This document shows positions 53,656 to 63,238 of a stretch of DNA of 64,000 bases, piece by piece. The notes beneath the pieces are model-generated. The model did not search any database. It saw only the letters and a list, made by a program, of their open reading frames with translations, and was not told the DNA's origin. The stretch comes from Arcicella sp038230735 (lineage in GTDB: Bacteria > Bacteroidota > Bacteroidia > Cytophagales > Spirosomataceae): positions 7,130-71,129 of the forward strand of contig JBBRMR010000019.1 in NCBI GenBank assembly GCA_038230735.1, given 5' to 3'. The translations under genes were made by a program, and so were the position numbers. Each line of letters begins with the position of its first letter. Position 1 is the first letter of the stretch.

Positions 53656-53841
53656 TCAGTCTTTCGTAGCTCGAAGTTTATAAACAAGATAACCAAGTAC
53701 GATTATTAAGATTATTTTCCCCAACAAAAATCCATACCCATACTGATTCAAGTGAGTATAGTGAGAGGTAAGAATATCAAAAATCGTGTAAATTAAATAA
53801 GCGATTACAAGCAAACACAAATAGAAAGATAACTTTTGCAT
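53656..53841 (-). CDS. Small two-helix membrane protein
   Basis: 61 residues from the ATG at 53841 (MQKLSFYLCLLVIAYLIYTI), with two hydrophobic segments (about 3-24 and 40-57) and a basic tail (KLRATKD). An upstream ATG at 53889 would give 77 residues. No family recognised. It runs in the same direction as the Bor-like gene upstream. Confidence 0.55.
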   Translation of the reverse strand: MQKLSFYLCLLVIAYLIYTIFDILTSHYTHLNQYGYGFLLGKIILIIVLGYLVYKLRATKD

Positions 53842-53894
53842 AGGAAAAAAATAAAGTGGCAAGTATTTGAAAAAATGCCACTTTATCATTCAAA

Positions 53895-54185
53895 TTACTT
53901 AGTAACAGTTGTTGTTGTTGGCGTGTAAAGGCCAAATGTTAGACCTCCAATTAATCCGTTTACAAAAGAATGTCTTGTAAAAACTGTGTAATCTTGAACT
54001 CCTCCTGCCATTTGCTTAGAATCGGAAACTCCTACGGGTGCTAAGCCAGCAATCACATAGTGATTCCATTGTGAAACTTGAGTATTTCCCTGAGCTCCTT
54101 TACCCACAACCGAAGTGTAGGAATAACAAGAAGTTAATAGTGATGTGGCTGCAATGATTGCAAAAAAATTAACCGATTTTTTCAT
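53895..54185 (-). CDS. Bor-like lipoprotein
   Basis: 96 residues. Lipobox LTSC at about 17-20 after MKKSVNFFAIIAATSL. The mature part (HYVIAGLAPVGVSD, YTVFTRHSFVNGLIGGLTFGLYTPTTTTV) matches the phage lambda Bor/Iss lipoprotein family (Iss gives serum resistance in E. coli); Bacteroidota homologues are common with unknown role. It precedes the small membrane protein on the same strand. Confidence 0.8.
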   Translation of the reverse strand: MKKSVNFFAIIAATSLLTSCYSYTSVVGKGAQGNTQVSQWNHYVIAGLAPVGVSDSKQMAGGVQDYTVFTRHSFVNGLIGGLTFGLYTPTTTTVTK

Positions 54186-54445
54186 TGTTTGGGTTGTTAG
54201 ATTTTGTTAAGATTAATGATAATGGTTTCAATTATTTTGAACTTGTATTATTCTAATTTACTCGTTAAAATAATTGCAAATTTAACTATAATTTTTTACC
54301 ATGTTCGTTAAATAATTATCAAAATAAGGATAATAGTTTTTTTACGGTACTGAAGGCTATTTTGACAAAAAAATATTTCAGAAAATGCTTCAATAATCTT
54401 AAAAAAAGGTAAAACGAATTATACTATCATCTTTTTTAATCACTC

Positions 54446-55252
54446 CTACCACTCCAATTTCCCCGTCTTTTTATACTGTTCCAAAGCCTTTTTGATTTCG
54501 ATAATTCTGTGGTCGGGGTCGGGGTGAGTGCTTTGAAATTCCGAAGGACGGTCTGCGCCACCCGATGCTTCTTTCAAAATTTCCATGACATCAATCATTT
54601 TCATGGGGTCATAGCCCGACTGAATCATATATTTTACGCCAAATTTATCCGCTTCCAATTCATCATTACGACCGTATTTCATCGTAATCATTTTGCCCAC
54701 ATATTGAGCAATTGCTCCTGAATTCCCCTGACTGTAAGGGTCTGAGGTAGCGGTTACGACTGCTCCCAAAAGCCCACCAGTAAGTTCATCTTTTGCCATT
54801 TGTTGAGCTGAATGTCGCCCAATTACGTGTCCAACTTCATGTCCCAGAACTCCCGCCAATTGGTCTTCGGTAGTAAGTCTTTTTAACAAACCATAAGTAA
54901 TAAAAATTTGTCCTCCTGGTAAAGCAAAGGCATTAATCGTTTCAGGATCAGCTAATAAGTGGAAATTAAATTGGTATTGGGATTTATTAGCATCCGAGTT
55001 TGCCACTACTTTTGTACCTACCGTTTTGACTAAATTTTGGGCTTTTTCATCTTGATATAAACCACCAAATTCAGCTGCCATTTGTGGTGCTGATTGTAAA
55101 CCTGTAGCAATCTCTTGCTGTGGAGTCATCGTAACTGCTTGGCTTTTACCCGTAATAGGATTCACCTGCATTTTTGAAAAATAAGAAAATAAGGCAATTC
55201 CTGCCATGATTAACCCAATAAAGAGTCGAGATTTAAGACTTCCAGATTTCAT
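54446..55252 (-). CDS. M48-family metallopeptidase
   Basis: 268 residues from the ATG at 55252 (MKSGSLKSRLFIGLIMAGIALF), with an N-terminal membrane anchor. HEVGH at 138-142 (HVIGRHSAQQ follows), with the third ligand Glu in NDELEADKFGVKYM. ALPGGQIFITYGLLKRL is typical of BepA/LoiP-like M48 peptidases, which degrade misfolded envelope proteins. The C-terminal FQSTHPDPDHRIIEIKKAL is also family-typical. Confidence 0.9.
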   Translation of the reverse strand: MKSGSLKSRLFIGLIMAGIALFSYFSKMQVNPITGKSQAVTMTPQQEIATGLQSAPQMAAEFGGLYQDEKAQNLVKTVGTKVVANSDANKSQYQFNFHLLADPETINAFALPGGQIFITYGLLKRLTTEDQLAGVLGHEVGHVIGRHSAQQMAKDELTGGLLGAVVTATSDPYSQGNSGAIAQYVGKMITMKYGRNDELEADKFGVKYMIQSGYDPMKMIDVMEILKEASGGADRPSEFQSTHPDPDHRIIEIKKALEQYKKTGKLEW

Positions 55253-55531
55253 GATATTTTTTAATGAGGAATGAGTAATAAGCAATGATTAAAAATAAAT
55301 GAATGCAATATTTTGCTCATCGTATTTGTACGAAAATTAAAAAAATCTTAGCATCTTTCCAAATTTCCATGATTCTGATTCAACGTTTGATGTTCGTAAT
55401 TCGAAATTCCGAAAATCGAAGACAACGTTAATTTTTGTTAAATCACACATGACAATACCCATTTCCCCCGTTTTAATAACGAAATTTGAGAATACTTATA
55501 ACGCTTGATTTTCAATCTGCCAAAATTTACT

Positions 55532-55539
55532 TAACTTTG
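55532..55539 (+). promoter_or_regulatory. Candidate -7 box for bamD
   Basis: TAACTTTG sits only 8 bases before the bamD ATG at 55547. A start of transcription about 7 bases downstream would produce a nearly leaderless mRNA. The -33 element is weak. Confidence 0.45.
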
Positions 55540-55546
55540 TACCCTT

Positions 55547-56440
55547 ATGTACAGAAATCAAAGATTCTTATTATTTATATTGTTTGCCATTGTGCTAACT
55601 GCTTGTAGCAATTTTGAGAAAGTCAGGAAAATGACCGACGAAAAAAAGAAATATGTTGCCGCCGTTAAATACTTCAAAAAAGGGCAATACGACAAAGCAA
55701 GCATACTTTTTGAGGAATTGCTGCCCGTACTAACGGGAACAGACCAGCAGGAAATTGCAACGTTTTACCAAGCCTATTGTGATTATCACACGGGGAGTTA
55801 CGAAACAGCCAATTTCCACTTCAAACGATTTTCCGAGACTTTTGCTCGTAGTGAATACTATGAAGAAGCTGTTTACATGTCAGCGTATTCATTATACAGA
55901 AACTCGCCTGAATATAATCTTGACCAAAGCGGAACGATTACTGCCATCAATGAGTTACAAAGTTTCATCAACAATTATCCCGACAGTAAATACCGAGACG
56001 AATCTTCGGACTTGATTAAGTTGCTCAGAGTAAAATTAGAGCGAAAGGCTTACGAAAAAGCGAAATTATACAACAAAACGAGTGCTTTTAACATCGCTAC
56101 ATTAAAATCGGCAGTGATTGAAATTACCAATTTTCAGAAGGAATATCCTGATTCAGATTTCAACGAAGAGATGGCATTTTTGAAAGTTCAGGCACAATAT
56201 TCCTTGGCAAAAAGTACCATTGAAAGCAAACAAAAAGAGCGTTTTGATGAAGCAATCAAGTTTTATCAGGCTTTTATTGATAAATACCCACAAAGTAATT
56301 TCTTGAAAAAAGCGGAACCGTTATACGAAGTTAGTTTGAAAGAAAGTGAAAGAATTGCAAAATTAGAGGCTGAATTTAAAGCCGCAAGAGACAAAGAAAA
56401 ATCAAACACTGCCAAAGTTGGGGCAGCCGATAAACAATAA
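55547..56440 (+). CDS. bamD: Outer membrane protein assembly factor BamD
   Basis: 297 residues. Lipobox LTACS following MYRNQRFLLFILFAIV. TPR repeats cover the protein: YVAAVKYFKKGQYDKASILFEELLP, FYQAYCDYHTGSYETANFHFKRF, and EAIKFYQAFIDKYPQSNFLKKAE. As in other Bacteroidota, rpoZ follows 28 bases downstream on the same strand. It is part of the BAM complex that inserts outer-membrane beta-barrels. Confidence 0.92.
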   Translation: MYRNQRFLLFILFAIVLTACSNFEKVRKMTDEKKKYVAAVKYFKKGQYDKASILFEELLPVLTGTDQQEIATFYQAYCDYHTGSYETANFHFKRFSETFARSEYYEEAVYMSAYSLYRNSPEYNLDQSGTITAINELQSFINNYPDSKYRDESSDLIKLLRVKLERKAYEKAKLYNKTSAFNIATLKSAVIEITNFQKEYPDSDFNEEMAFLKVQAQYSLAKSTIESKQKERFDEAIKFYQAFIDKYPQSNFLKKAEPLYEVSLKESERIAKLEAEFKAARDKEKSNTAKVGAADKQ

Positions 56441-56468
56441 TAAATAGAGGTTAAAATCTAAAAATAAA

Positions 56469-56783
56469 ATGGCAACAAATCCATCAATCATTACCAGAAA
56501 TGTAGCAGAGTTAGCTATTAAAGCGGGCGGCAATACTTACGAAGCCGTAGCGATTATTTCTAAGAGAGCAAGACAAATTGCTTTGAAATCGAAAGAAGAA
56601 TTGAACAATAAATTGTCTGATTTTGCTTCATCAGTAGATAATTTGGAAGAAATTTTCGAGAACCGTGAGCAAATCGAAATCTCAAAATTCTATGAGCGTT
56701 TGCCCAAGCCAACCTCTTTGGCAATTGACGAATTTTTGGAAGATAAATTCACTTATACTTTGCCTTCGAAGGAAGAAGAGTAG
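56469..56783 (+). CDS. rpoZ: DNA-directed RNA polymerase omega subunit (Bacteroidota type)
   Basis: 104 residues; the Rpb6-like core (NVAELAIKAGGNTYEAVAIISKRARQI) followed by the Bacteroidota-specific C-terminal extension (EIFENREQIEISKFYERLPKP). The bamD-rpoZ linkage is typical. The usual third gene, coaBC, does not follow; a strong terminator comes 26 bases downstream. Confidence 0.9.
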   Translation: MATNPSIITRNVAELAIKAGGNTYEAVAIISKRARQIALKSKEELNNKLSDFASSVDNLEEIFENREQIEISKFYERLPKPTSLAIDEFLEDKFTYTLPSKEEE

Positions 56784-56809
56784 AGTGATTTTTGATTATT
56801 CAACATTAT

Positions 56810-56845
56810 GGACGGCTTCCTATTTTAAGGAAGCCGTCCGTTTTT
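56810..56845. terminator. Bidirectional terminator after rpoZ
   Basis: A 12-bp perfect stem (56810-56821, 56828-56839) with a 6-base loop and T6 after it; it lies between rpoZ and the convergent Gfo/Idh/MocA gene. Confidence 0.88.
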
Positions 56846-58164
56846 TAGGAGTATATTGGCATTTTCCAGCCATTTTTATAATCAGGAATAATTAATTTAT
56901 TGGCGGCTTTGTTGGTGAATTTCCCAGTGGAATCTTCGTAATAAATTTTCTCACCCGTTCTGTACGCCACATTGCCCATGTGTGAGTTGATGGCTACTTT
57001 TACACCCGCTTCAATTGGACAGTTCAATTTAGTTAAGTCCTTGCTTTTCAGCACCTCTACAAAATTTACGGTATGATTATTCAAGCCATTATCGGATGCC
57101 TTAATCAAGGGAACGGCTTCCATCAAATCTTTGCCATTTACTTTTTCGGGTATCACTTCCCACCCTCCACGATTGACAACCAATGTTCCATTTTTTCCAA
57201 TAAAAGCAACACCGTGTTGCCGTCCGTACATTCCGCCCGTAATGCCCATGATGTTTTCCCACGACATCGTAAATTTTCCATAATCATAAATCACATTCAA
57301 ATAATCAGGCGTTTCCCGAGCATCATCGGGAAACGCAATTTTTGAACCCATCGCCATCACCGATTTTGGGGTATTTACGCCCGTTGCCCACAACACAATA
57401 TCAATCAAATGAACACCCCAGTCGGTCATTAGTCCCCCCGCATAATCCCAAAACCAACGGAATTCATAATGAAAACGATTTTTGTTAAAATCACGCATTT
57501 GGGCAGGACCAAGCCACATTTTATAGTCCACCCCCGTAGGAATGGGAGAGTTTGGTACGATGGGCAAGGGCATCGAGTTTCCTCGATACATCCACGTTTT
57601 GGTTGTCAATAAATCGCCTAATTTACCCGATTGCACGAAGGCTACGGCATCTTGAAAATGTTTCATAGAGCGTTGCCACTGAGCCACTTGCACTACTTTT
57701 CCCGAAGCCTTAGCGGCTTTTTCCATCAAACGAGCCTCCCCAATTGAATTGGCGGCTGGCTTTTCACAAAACACATCTTTACCTGCCGAAAGAGCATCGG
57801 TTAGTTGCAAGCAATGCCAATGGTCGGGCGTGGCAACAATGACAAAATCAAGGTCTTTGTTTTCGAGCATCTTGCGGTAGTCCTTGTAAATCAATGGATT
57901 ACCGATGCCCGCTTTGGCAAGATCGGTTTTGCGTTGGTTCAGAATACTGTCGTCAATATCACAAATTGCCAAGCAATTGATTTCACTGATTCTCAGAAAA
58001 GCCGTGAGATTATTCCAACCTTGACCTTTACAACCGATTAATCCAACGTTGATTTTGTCATTTGCTCCAACCCGTGTGCGGAGATTTGCCAAGATTTCTA
58101 AGGGTAAAAATGCCGATGCTGAAACAAGGGCTGTATTTTTCAAGAATTGTCTTCTTTGAGTCAT
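56845..58164 (-). CDS. Gfo/Idh/MocA family oxidoreductase (second copy)
   Basis: 439 residues from the ATG at 58164 (MTQRRQFLKNTALVSASAF), a twin-arginine-type signal. KINVGLIGCKGQGWNNLTAFLR is the dinucleotide site, VFCEKPAANSIGEARLMEKAAK the catalytic Lys motif, and GGLMTDWGVHLIDIVLWATG the C-terminal domain. It is only distantly similar to the 32340-33677 paralogue. The dipeptidase gene lies 54 bases upstream on the same strand, likely in one transcript. Substrate unknown. Confidence 0.88.
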   Translation of the reverse strand: MTQRRQFLKNTALVSASAFLPLEILANLRTRVGANDKINVGLIGCKGQGWNNLTAFLRISEINCLAICDIDDSILNQRKTDLAKAGIGNPLIYKDYRKMLENKDLDFVIVATPDHWHCLQLTDALSAGKDVFCEKPAANSIGEARLMEKAAKASGKVVQVAQWQRSMKHFQDAVAFVQSGKLGDLLTTKTWMYRGNSMPLPIVPNSPIPTGVDYKMWLGPAQMRDFNKNRFHYEFRWFWDYAGGLMTDWGVHLIDIVLWATGVNTPKSVMAMGSKIAFPDDARETPDYLNVIYDYGKFTMSWENIMGITGGMYGRQHGVAFIGKNGTLVVNRGGWEVIPEKVNGKDLMEAVPLIKASDNGLNNHTVNFVEVLKSKDLTKLNCPIEAGVKVAINSHMGNVAYRTGEKIYYEDSTGKFTNKAANKLIIPDYKNGWKMPIYS

Positions 58165-58218
58165 TTTGTTGATGTTTTGTTTGATAATGAAAGAGAGTTT
58201 TTTGGAATTTTTACTCAA

Positions 58219-59442
58219 TTACATTCCTTTCGCCACTCGCTCATTTTCCCGCCAAACCCTAAAAATGTTTTTGTAACAAATCTTCTCAATTTCTGCGTCT
58301 TGATAACCTCTTTTTAAGAGAACATAAATCAAATTTGGTAATTGCGAACAGTCTTTCAAACCTTCGGGCAAAGTCGGACCTACACCGTCAAAATCTGAGC
58401 CTAAACCCACGTGGTCGATACCCGCAATTTTCTTTACGTGGTCGATGTGGTCTGCTACTTTTTCTACATTGGTTAGTGGCGTTGGGTGAGCTTTTTCATA
58501 TTCATTTTCAAAGGTTCTAACTTCTTGTGAATTAGACATTTGATTACGTTCTTTGGCATAAATCTTTACTGCCTTCCGTTTATTTTCGTAAGCCTTATTG
58601 GAAGTAGAATCCAAGAACATGGATGAATAATTTATCATCACTACGCCGCCTTTCTTTGCCAACATTTTTATCAATTTATCTGGAGCATTTCTGATAAAAC
58701 CTGGTGTAAATACCCTACAAGACGAATGGGAAGCAATTACGGGCGATTTTGAGAGTGCCACCACTTGCTCAAAAGTATCATCAGAAATATGTGAACAGTC
58801 GAGCATAATGCCCAAACGATTCATTTCTCTAACCACCTGCCGACCAATTGGGCTAAGTCCTCGCCAAGTGTTTGTGGTATCGTAAGAGGTATCACAAATG
58901 AAATTATCTTCACCATGACAAAGGGTAATGTAGCGAACACCACGGTCGAAAAAGTGTTTGAGATTGGCTAAATTACTCTCAACTGGCGAGCCATTTTCCA
59001 TCCCCATCGGAAAAGAAATTAAGCCTTTTTTAAAATTCCTTTCAATGTCATCTGGGCTTTTGGCTAAGGCGAATTTATCGGGATATTGCTTGGTTAAATT
59101 CTCCACCATATCAATCAAAGAATCCGCCAAAGCCTTTGAAAATCCCTTCTTTTTCTGCAAATCCGCAGGGACATAAATGGACATAAAAGGGGCAGATAAA
59201 CCACCTTTTTTAGCTCTAACGTAATCAAAATCCCCACCTTTTGTTTGTACAGAAACATCTTCCATCTTATTATGCAAGCGATAGGGTAAGTCCACGTGTC
59301 CATCCACAATGATGAATTTATGGGCTAACACATCCGCTTTTTTACGGAGCGTTATTTCATCCATGACAATTTTACGTGGCTTGGGTTTGGCATAAATGCC
59401 TGTAGTAGCTAAGATTAGTAATAAAAGGAATGATTTTTTCAT
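58219..59442 (-). CDS. Peptidase M19 family membrane (renal-type) dipeptidase
   Basis: 407 residues with a signal peptide (MKKSFLLLLILATTGIYAKP). The binuclear zinc site is intact: DGHVDLPYRL, NGSPVESNL, LDCSHISDDT, ASHSSCRVF and GLGSDFDGVG. M19 enzymes hydrolyse dipeptides, including those with D-amino acids. It is periplasmic or secreted and upstream of the Gfo/Idh/MocA gene on the same strand. Confidence 0.9.
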   Translation of the reverse strand: MKKSFLLLLILATTGIYAKPKPRKIVMDEITLRKKADVLAHKFIIVDGHVDLPYRLHNKMEDVSVQTKGGDFDYVRAKKGGLSAPFMSIYVPADLQKKKGFSKALADSLIDMVENLTKQYPDKFALAKSPDDIERNFKKGLISFPMGMENGSPVESNLANLKHFFDRGVRYITLCHGEDNFICDTSYDTTNTWRGLSPIGRQVVREMNRLGIMLDCSHISDDTFEQVVALSKSPVIASHSSCRVFTPGFIRNAPDKLIKMLAKKGGVVMINYSSMFLDSTSNKAYENKRKAVKIYAKERNQMSNSQEVRTFENEYEKAHPTPLTNVEKVADHIDHVKKIAGIDHVGLGSDFDGVGPTLPEGLKDCSQLPNLIYVLLKRGYQDAEIEKICYKNIFRVWRENERVAKGM

Positions 59443-59673
59443 GGGTTGATGATTTTAGATTTAGGGTTAAATTTAGGGAAAATTTTGATAGAATTTCTCG
59501 AAAATTTTAAACTTCAATGAAATTTCTGTCAGCGGTTATCCGCCAAATAATCCATAATTCCGAAGTAAACTGATTTTTATCTTTGCGAAGATATTGATAA
59601 TTATGAAATTAGTCGTGTAGTTCATATTTCATAATTACTATCCATTCTTCAAATTTTATACAGAATCCCGCAA

Positions 59674-59681
59674 TATCTTTG
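59674..59681 (+). promoter_or_regulatory. Candidate -7 box for the TonB receptor gene
   Basis: TATCTTTG about 22 bases before the ATG at 59704 fits TAnnTTTG. Another copy of the box is at 59578-59585. The -33 elements are weak. Confidence 0.4.
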
Positions 59682-59703
59682 CTTGAAATTTAATAAACAA
59701 GCC

Positions 59704-61914
59704 ATGAAAAACACATTTTTTAGTGTCCTAATTTTCTTATTTTCAAGCACCGCTATTTTTAGCCAAAATTCAACCCTAAAATTTAAAATTGAAGATGCCA
59801 AAACCCACGAAGCACTCATCGGGGCAACGGTTCGGTTGAAAGTGAAATCCAAAATAGGAGCCGCCGCAGACCTTAATGGCGTAGTTGAATTAAAGAATCT
59901 TCCCGATGGAAAACAAACTTTTGAAGCCACTTTTGTTGGCTACGGAGAAAAAGAATTTGAAGTAAATCTACCCCTTGCAGACCCTCAACAGCCTTTTTTA
60001 GTAGAAATGTCCACTTCAGAAGAAGACATGGAAGAAGTTGTCGTAACGGCATCCCGCACCAATTCTCGCATTGAAGATTTGCCCATTAAAGTAGAAGTAA
60101 TCGGTCAGGAGGAAATGGACGAAGAAAGTTCCGTTGTGCCTGGCAACGTAGCCAGTATTTTGGGTGATATTTCAATAATCCATATCCAAAAAACCTCCGC
60201 TACCAATGGTAATCAAGCCATACGTATGCAAGGTTTAGATTCAAAATATACCCAAATCTTGCGGGATGGTATTCCACTTTTTGAAGGCTTTTCGGGAAAC
60301 TTGGGAGTCTTGCAAATTCCACCTTTGGATTTACGACAAGTGGAAGTTGTGAAGGGTTCAGTATCAACGCTTTATGGTGGCGGGGCAATAGGAGGGATGA
60401 TTAATATTGTTTCTAAAACACCCACTTCAGGATCACCTGAAATAACTACTTTATTGAACCGCAGTAATCTGAAAGAGACTAATTTCAATACTTATTACGC
60501 TCAAAAATACGGTAAATTGGGCATCACGATTTTTGTGGGTTTAACTGACCAAAAAGCCGTTGATGTCAACGGAGACGGCTTTTCGGATAGTCCATTGATT
60601 AAGCAATCATCTTTTCACCCAAGGTTTTTTTATACTTTTTCCGATAAAAATAAAGTTAATTTGGGCTATTCGCTCATTAATGAAAAACGGGCTGGGGGCG
60701 TGGTGGAGGATGTAAATAATGAAAATAATAACGGCAAAAACTTCGTGTCCGCCACTGATTTTCAACGACATACCGTTGATTATAATTTCAATCACGAATT
60801 CAGAAAAGGTTCGGCTTTTACCTTGAAAGGAGCAATTAGTTATTTTGATAGAAATTTTACGGAACAAACCAGGTTTTTCAAAGCTAACCAAATTTCATCC
60901 TATACCGAAGCCTCACAGTTCATTGAATCGGGCAAGCATAAGGTGGTTTTAGGAGGGAATTTAACCGTGGAAAATTTTAGAAAACGTAATCCCGATAGTA
61001 CCCAATTGACCAGTTATAACTACAGTACCATCGGTTTCTTTACCCAAGACGATTGGCAATTATTGCCAAAATTATCCCTCCAAACGGGTTTAAGGGTTGA
61101 TAATCATAATGTCTTCGGAACGTTTATTTTACCAAGAATTTCATTATTGACCAAACCCTCCGAAAAATTTACCATTCGTTGGAGTGTTGGTACGGGCTAT
61201 AAAACACCAAACGTTTTTGCGAACCAAACGCCAGCCACGCCCACAACCAGCATAAATTACTGGAATCTCACCCCTTTGGATGCCAACGTAAAAACCGAAA
61301 ATTCCATCGGGAGTAATATTGACGTAGCTTACTCAACCCACATCGGTGAGCATTTTTCAATTCAACTCGACCAAGCCTTTTATTATACCAATATCACCAA
61401 TCCCGTGATTGCGGGGGCAATCGCAAACCAACCAAACCGTATCCGTTTAACCAATGCCGCTTATGACGTAAACAGCATTGGTACAGATACTTACCTACGC
61501 ATGGAATACGATGCCATTGAGCTTTATTTGGGTTATAACCATACCATCGCCAAGCGTGCAGGCTCGGGCGAAACCGCCTATCTACCATTCAGTCCGCAGG
61601 ATAAATTTTCCTTGACTGTCGCCTATACGATTGAGGGAAAATGGCGTTTTGGCATTGAGAGTAGCTTCGTCGGAAATCAGTATCTTTATGACAATCAACG
61701 AGTTAAGGATTATGCTTTTTGGGCGGGTTCAGTCGAAAGAAAATTTGGTAGTCATTTGAGCTTAGTACTCAATGCCGAGAATATTTTGAATGTAAAACAA
61801 TCAGATTTTGAACCTAAGTTATTTACGGGAACCCTCCAAAATCCATCCTTCAACCCTATCTGGGCACCACAGGAAGGAGCAATCGTGAATGTGGCTTTGA
61901 AGTATAAATTGTAG
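59704..61914 (+). CDS. TonB-dependent outer membrane receptor
   Basis: 736 residues from the ATG at 59704 (MKNTFFSVLIFLFSSTAIF). A carboxypeptidase-regulatory-like beta domain at about 25-105 (THEALIGATVRLKV, VGYGEKEFEV) precedes the plug (EEVVVTASRTNSRIEDLPIKVEVIG, VKGSVSTLYGGGAIGGMINIVSK) and a 22-strand barrel ending in a beta-signal with final aromatic/hydrophobic residue (VNVALKYKL). No SusD gene follows, so the ligand is more likely a metal chelate, vitamin or peptide than a glycan; that is inference. Confidence 0.9.
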   Translation: MKNTFFSVLIFLFSSTAIFSQNSTLKFKIEDAKTHEALIGATVRLKVKSKIGAAADLNGVVELKNLPDGKQTFEATFVGYGEKEFEVNLPLADPQQPFLVEMSTSEEDMEEVVVTASRTNSRIEDLPIKVEVIGQEEMDEESSVVPGNVASILGDISIIHIQKTSATNGNQAIRMQGLDSKYTQILRDGIPLFEGFSGNLGVLQIPPLDLRQVEVVKGSVSTLYGGGAIGGMINIVSKTPTSGSPEITTLLNRSNLKETNFNTYYAQKYGKLGITIFVGLTDQKAVDVNGDGFSDSPLIKQSSFHPRFFYTFSDKNKVNLGYSLINEKRAGGVVEDVNNENNNGKNFVSATDFQRHTVDYNFNHEFRKGSAFTLKGAISYFDRNFTEQTRFFKANQISSYTEASQFIESGKHKVVLGGNLTVENFRKRNPDSTQLTSYNYSTIGFFTQDDWQLLPKLSLQTGLRVDNHNVFGTFILPRISLLTKPSEKFTIRWSVGTGYKTPNVFANQTPATPTTSINYWNLTPLDANVKTENSIGSNIDVAYSTHIGEHFSIQLDQAFYYTNITNPVIAGAIANQPNRIRLTNAAYDVNSIGTDTYLRMEYDAIELYLGYNHTIAKRAGSGETAYLPFSPQDKFSLTVAYTIEGKWRFGIESSFVGNQYLYDNQRVKDYAFWAGSVERKFGSHLSLVLNAENILNVKQSDFEPKLFTGTLQNPSFNPIWAPQEGAIVNVALKYKL

Positions 61915-61936
61915 AGTTTAGGGATTTGGTAGTGTG

Positions 61937-61985
61937 GTGGCAGATTCTCAAATCTGCCACTTTTGGTTTCTCAAAACCAAAAATC
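61937..61985. terminator. Terminator after the TonB receptor gene
   Basis: A 10-bp perfect stem (61937-61946, 61951-61960) with a CTCA loop and T4, followed by a second small TTTTGGTTT/AAACCAAAA hairpin; lies between convergent genes. Confidence 0.75.
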
Positions 61986-61996
61986 TCAAATCGCAT

Positions 61997-62724
61997 TTAA
62001 TTCTCAAAAGAAAGAGCCTTCTCCACTTCATTCCGATACGAAAGCCCCAATGGAATCTTTACATTCTCTAAAATAATTTGCTTGGGTGAAATCCCTACAA
62101 TCTTATTTTTGGAAACTAAATATGACTTGTGGGTTCGGATAAAATAATCCTTAGGTAATTTATTTTGTAGTTTAGAAATTGATTCACTAATGAGCGTGTA
62201 TTTTTCAGGGGAAGTAAACACCTTTGAAAAAGATGCCAAGGCTTCAATATGAATAATGTCTTCAACATTAAATTTTAATAACTCTCTACCCGACTTTAAA
62301 TATACGAACTCATCATGGGAGGGAGATTTTTTTTTATCTGATGTCCCTCTTGATTGTAACATTTCTATTGCACGGTTAACGGCTTTCAAAAAACGGTAAA
62401 AACCGTATGGCTTCTGCAAATAATCTGTAATACCCACCTCAAAAGCATCCAATGCATACTCCGTATGAGCTGTTATAAGAATCGTTTGAGGTATCACTTT
62501 CAAAGTTTTTAGAAATTCAATACCCGTCATTTCAGGCATTTCAACATCCAAAAAAAGTATATCAATCATTCCATCATTGAGCAAAGACATGGCTGCGACA
62601 GGATTTGAAAAAGAATCTATCAGTACTAAATTTGGAATCCCTTCAAGATGGCTTTCTAAAATTTTTCTATCAACTTTATCACTTTATCATCATCAACAAT
62701 AATACACTTATAATTTTGTTGCAT
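61997..62724 (-). pseudogene. LytTR response regulator, frameshifted by an 8-bp tandem duplication
   Basis: The natural start is the ATG at 62724 (MQQNYKCIIVDDDK), but the frame stops at TAG shortly after. The duplicated 8 bases (62674-62681 = 62682-62689) shift the frame; removal gives VDRKILESHLEGIPNLVLIDSF joined to the intact rest (DILFLDVEMPEMTGIEFLKTL, the phospho-Asp loop, then a LytTR DNA-binding domain with FVYLKSGRELLKFNVEDIIHIEA). Full protein about 240 residues. Re-initiation at 62590 would lack the DDD acidic pocket. No histidine kinase is next to it. Confidence 0.85.
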
Positions 62725-63142
62725 AGTTATTTTAACAAGATATGAGTTTTATCAAATGGTTATAAAGACTTATTGGAGCTGATATAGAGTATAAGCCTTA
62801 ATTTAATATAGAATGGGAAATAATTTTAGTGTGTTGAAAGTAAAATTGTAATACCACCACGATAAAATTACATAAACTTACCATTTTTTTTGATATTTTC
62901 AATAAATATTTATGTTATTTTTATTTTCATTCATTTTCATAAAAAAATAACGAGTTTGGTCAACAATTTCAGTACACAATAGCAATCCAAGTTAACCAAT
63001 CACTAATTTTGGCGGCTAATATGAATATTGTTATGACCACTTTCTGAAATTATACCAATGAAATTATAAACTGTAAAGGCAGTTTTATTTTGAAGGTTTT
63101 AGAATGGTTTAAGAATTTTATATTTGGTGTGTTAGTGATATG

Positions 63143-63173
63143 AAAAAGGTATACAATATTTGTGTACCTTTTT
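63143..63173. terminator. Hairpin terminator without an assigned gene
   Basis: AAAAAGGTATAC (63143-63154), 7-base loop, GTGTACCTTTTT (63162-63173) with one wobble pair. It lies in a 514-base region (62725-63238) where no gene is recognised. Confidence 0.6.
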
Positions 63174-63238
63174 TTATGAAGTTTTTATCATTAAAAAGTG
63201 TAATTTTGATTTTTTAAAAATGCCATAGATACTTGGGT

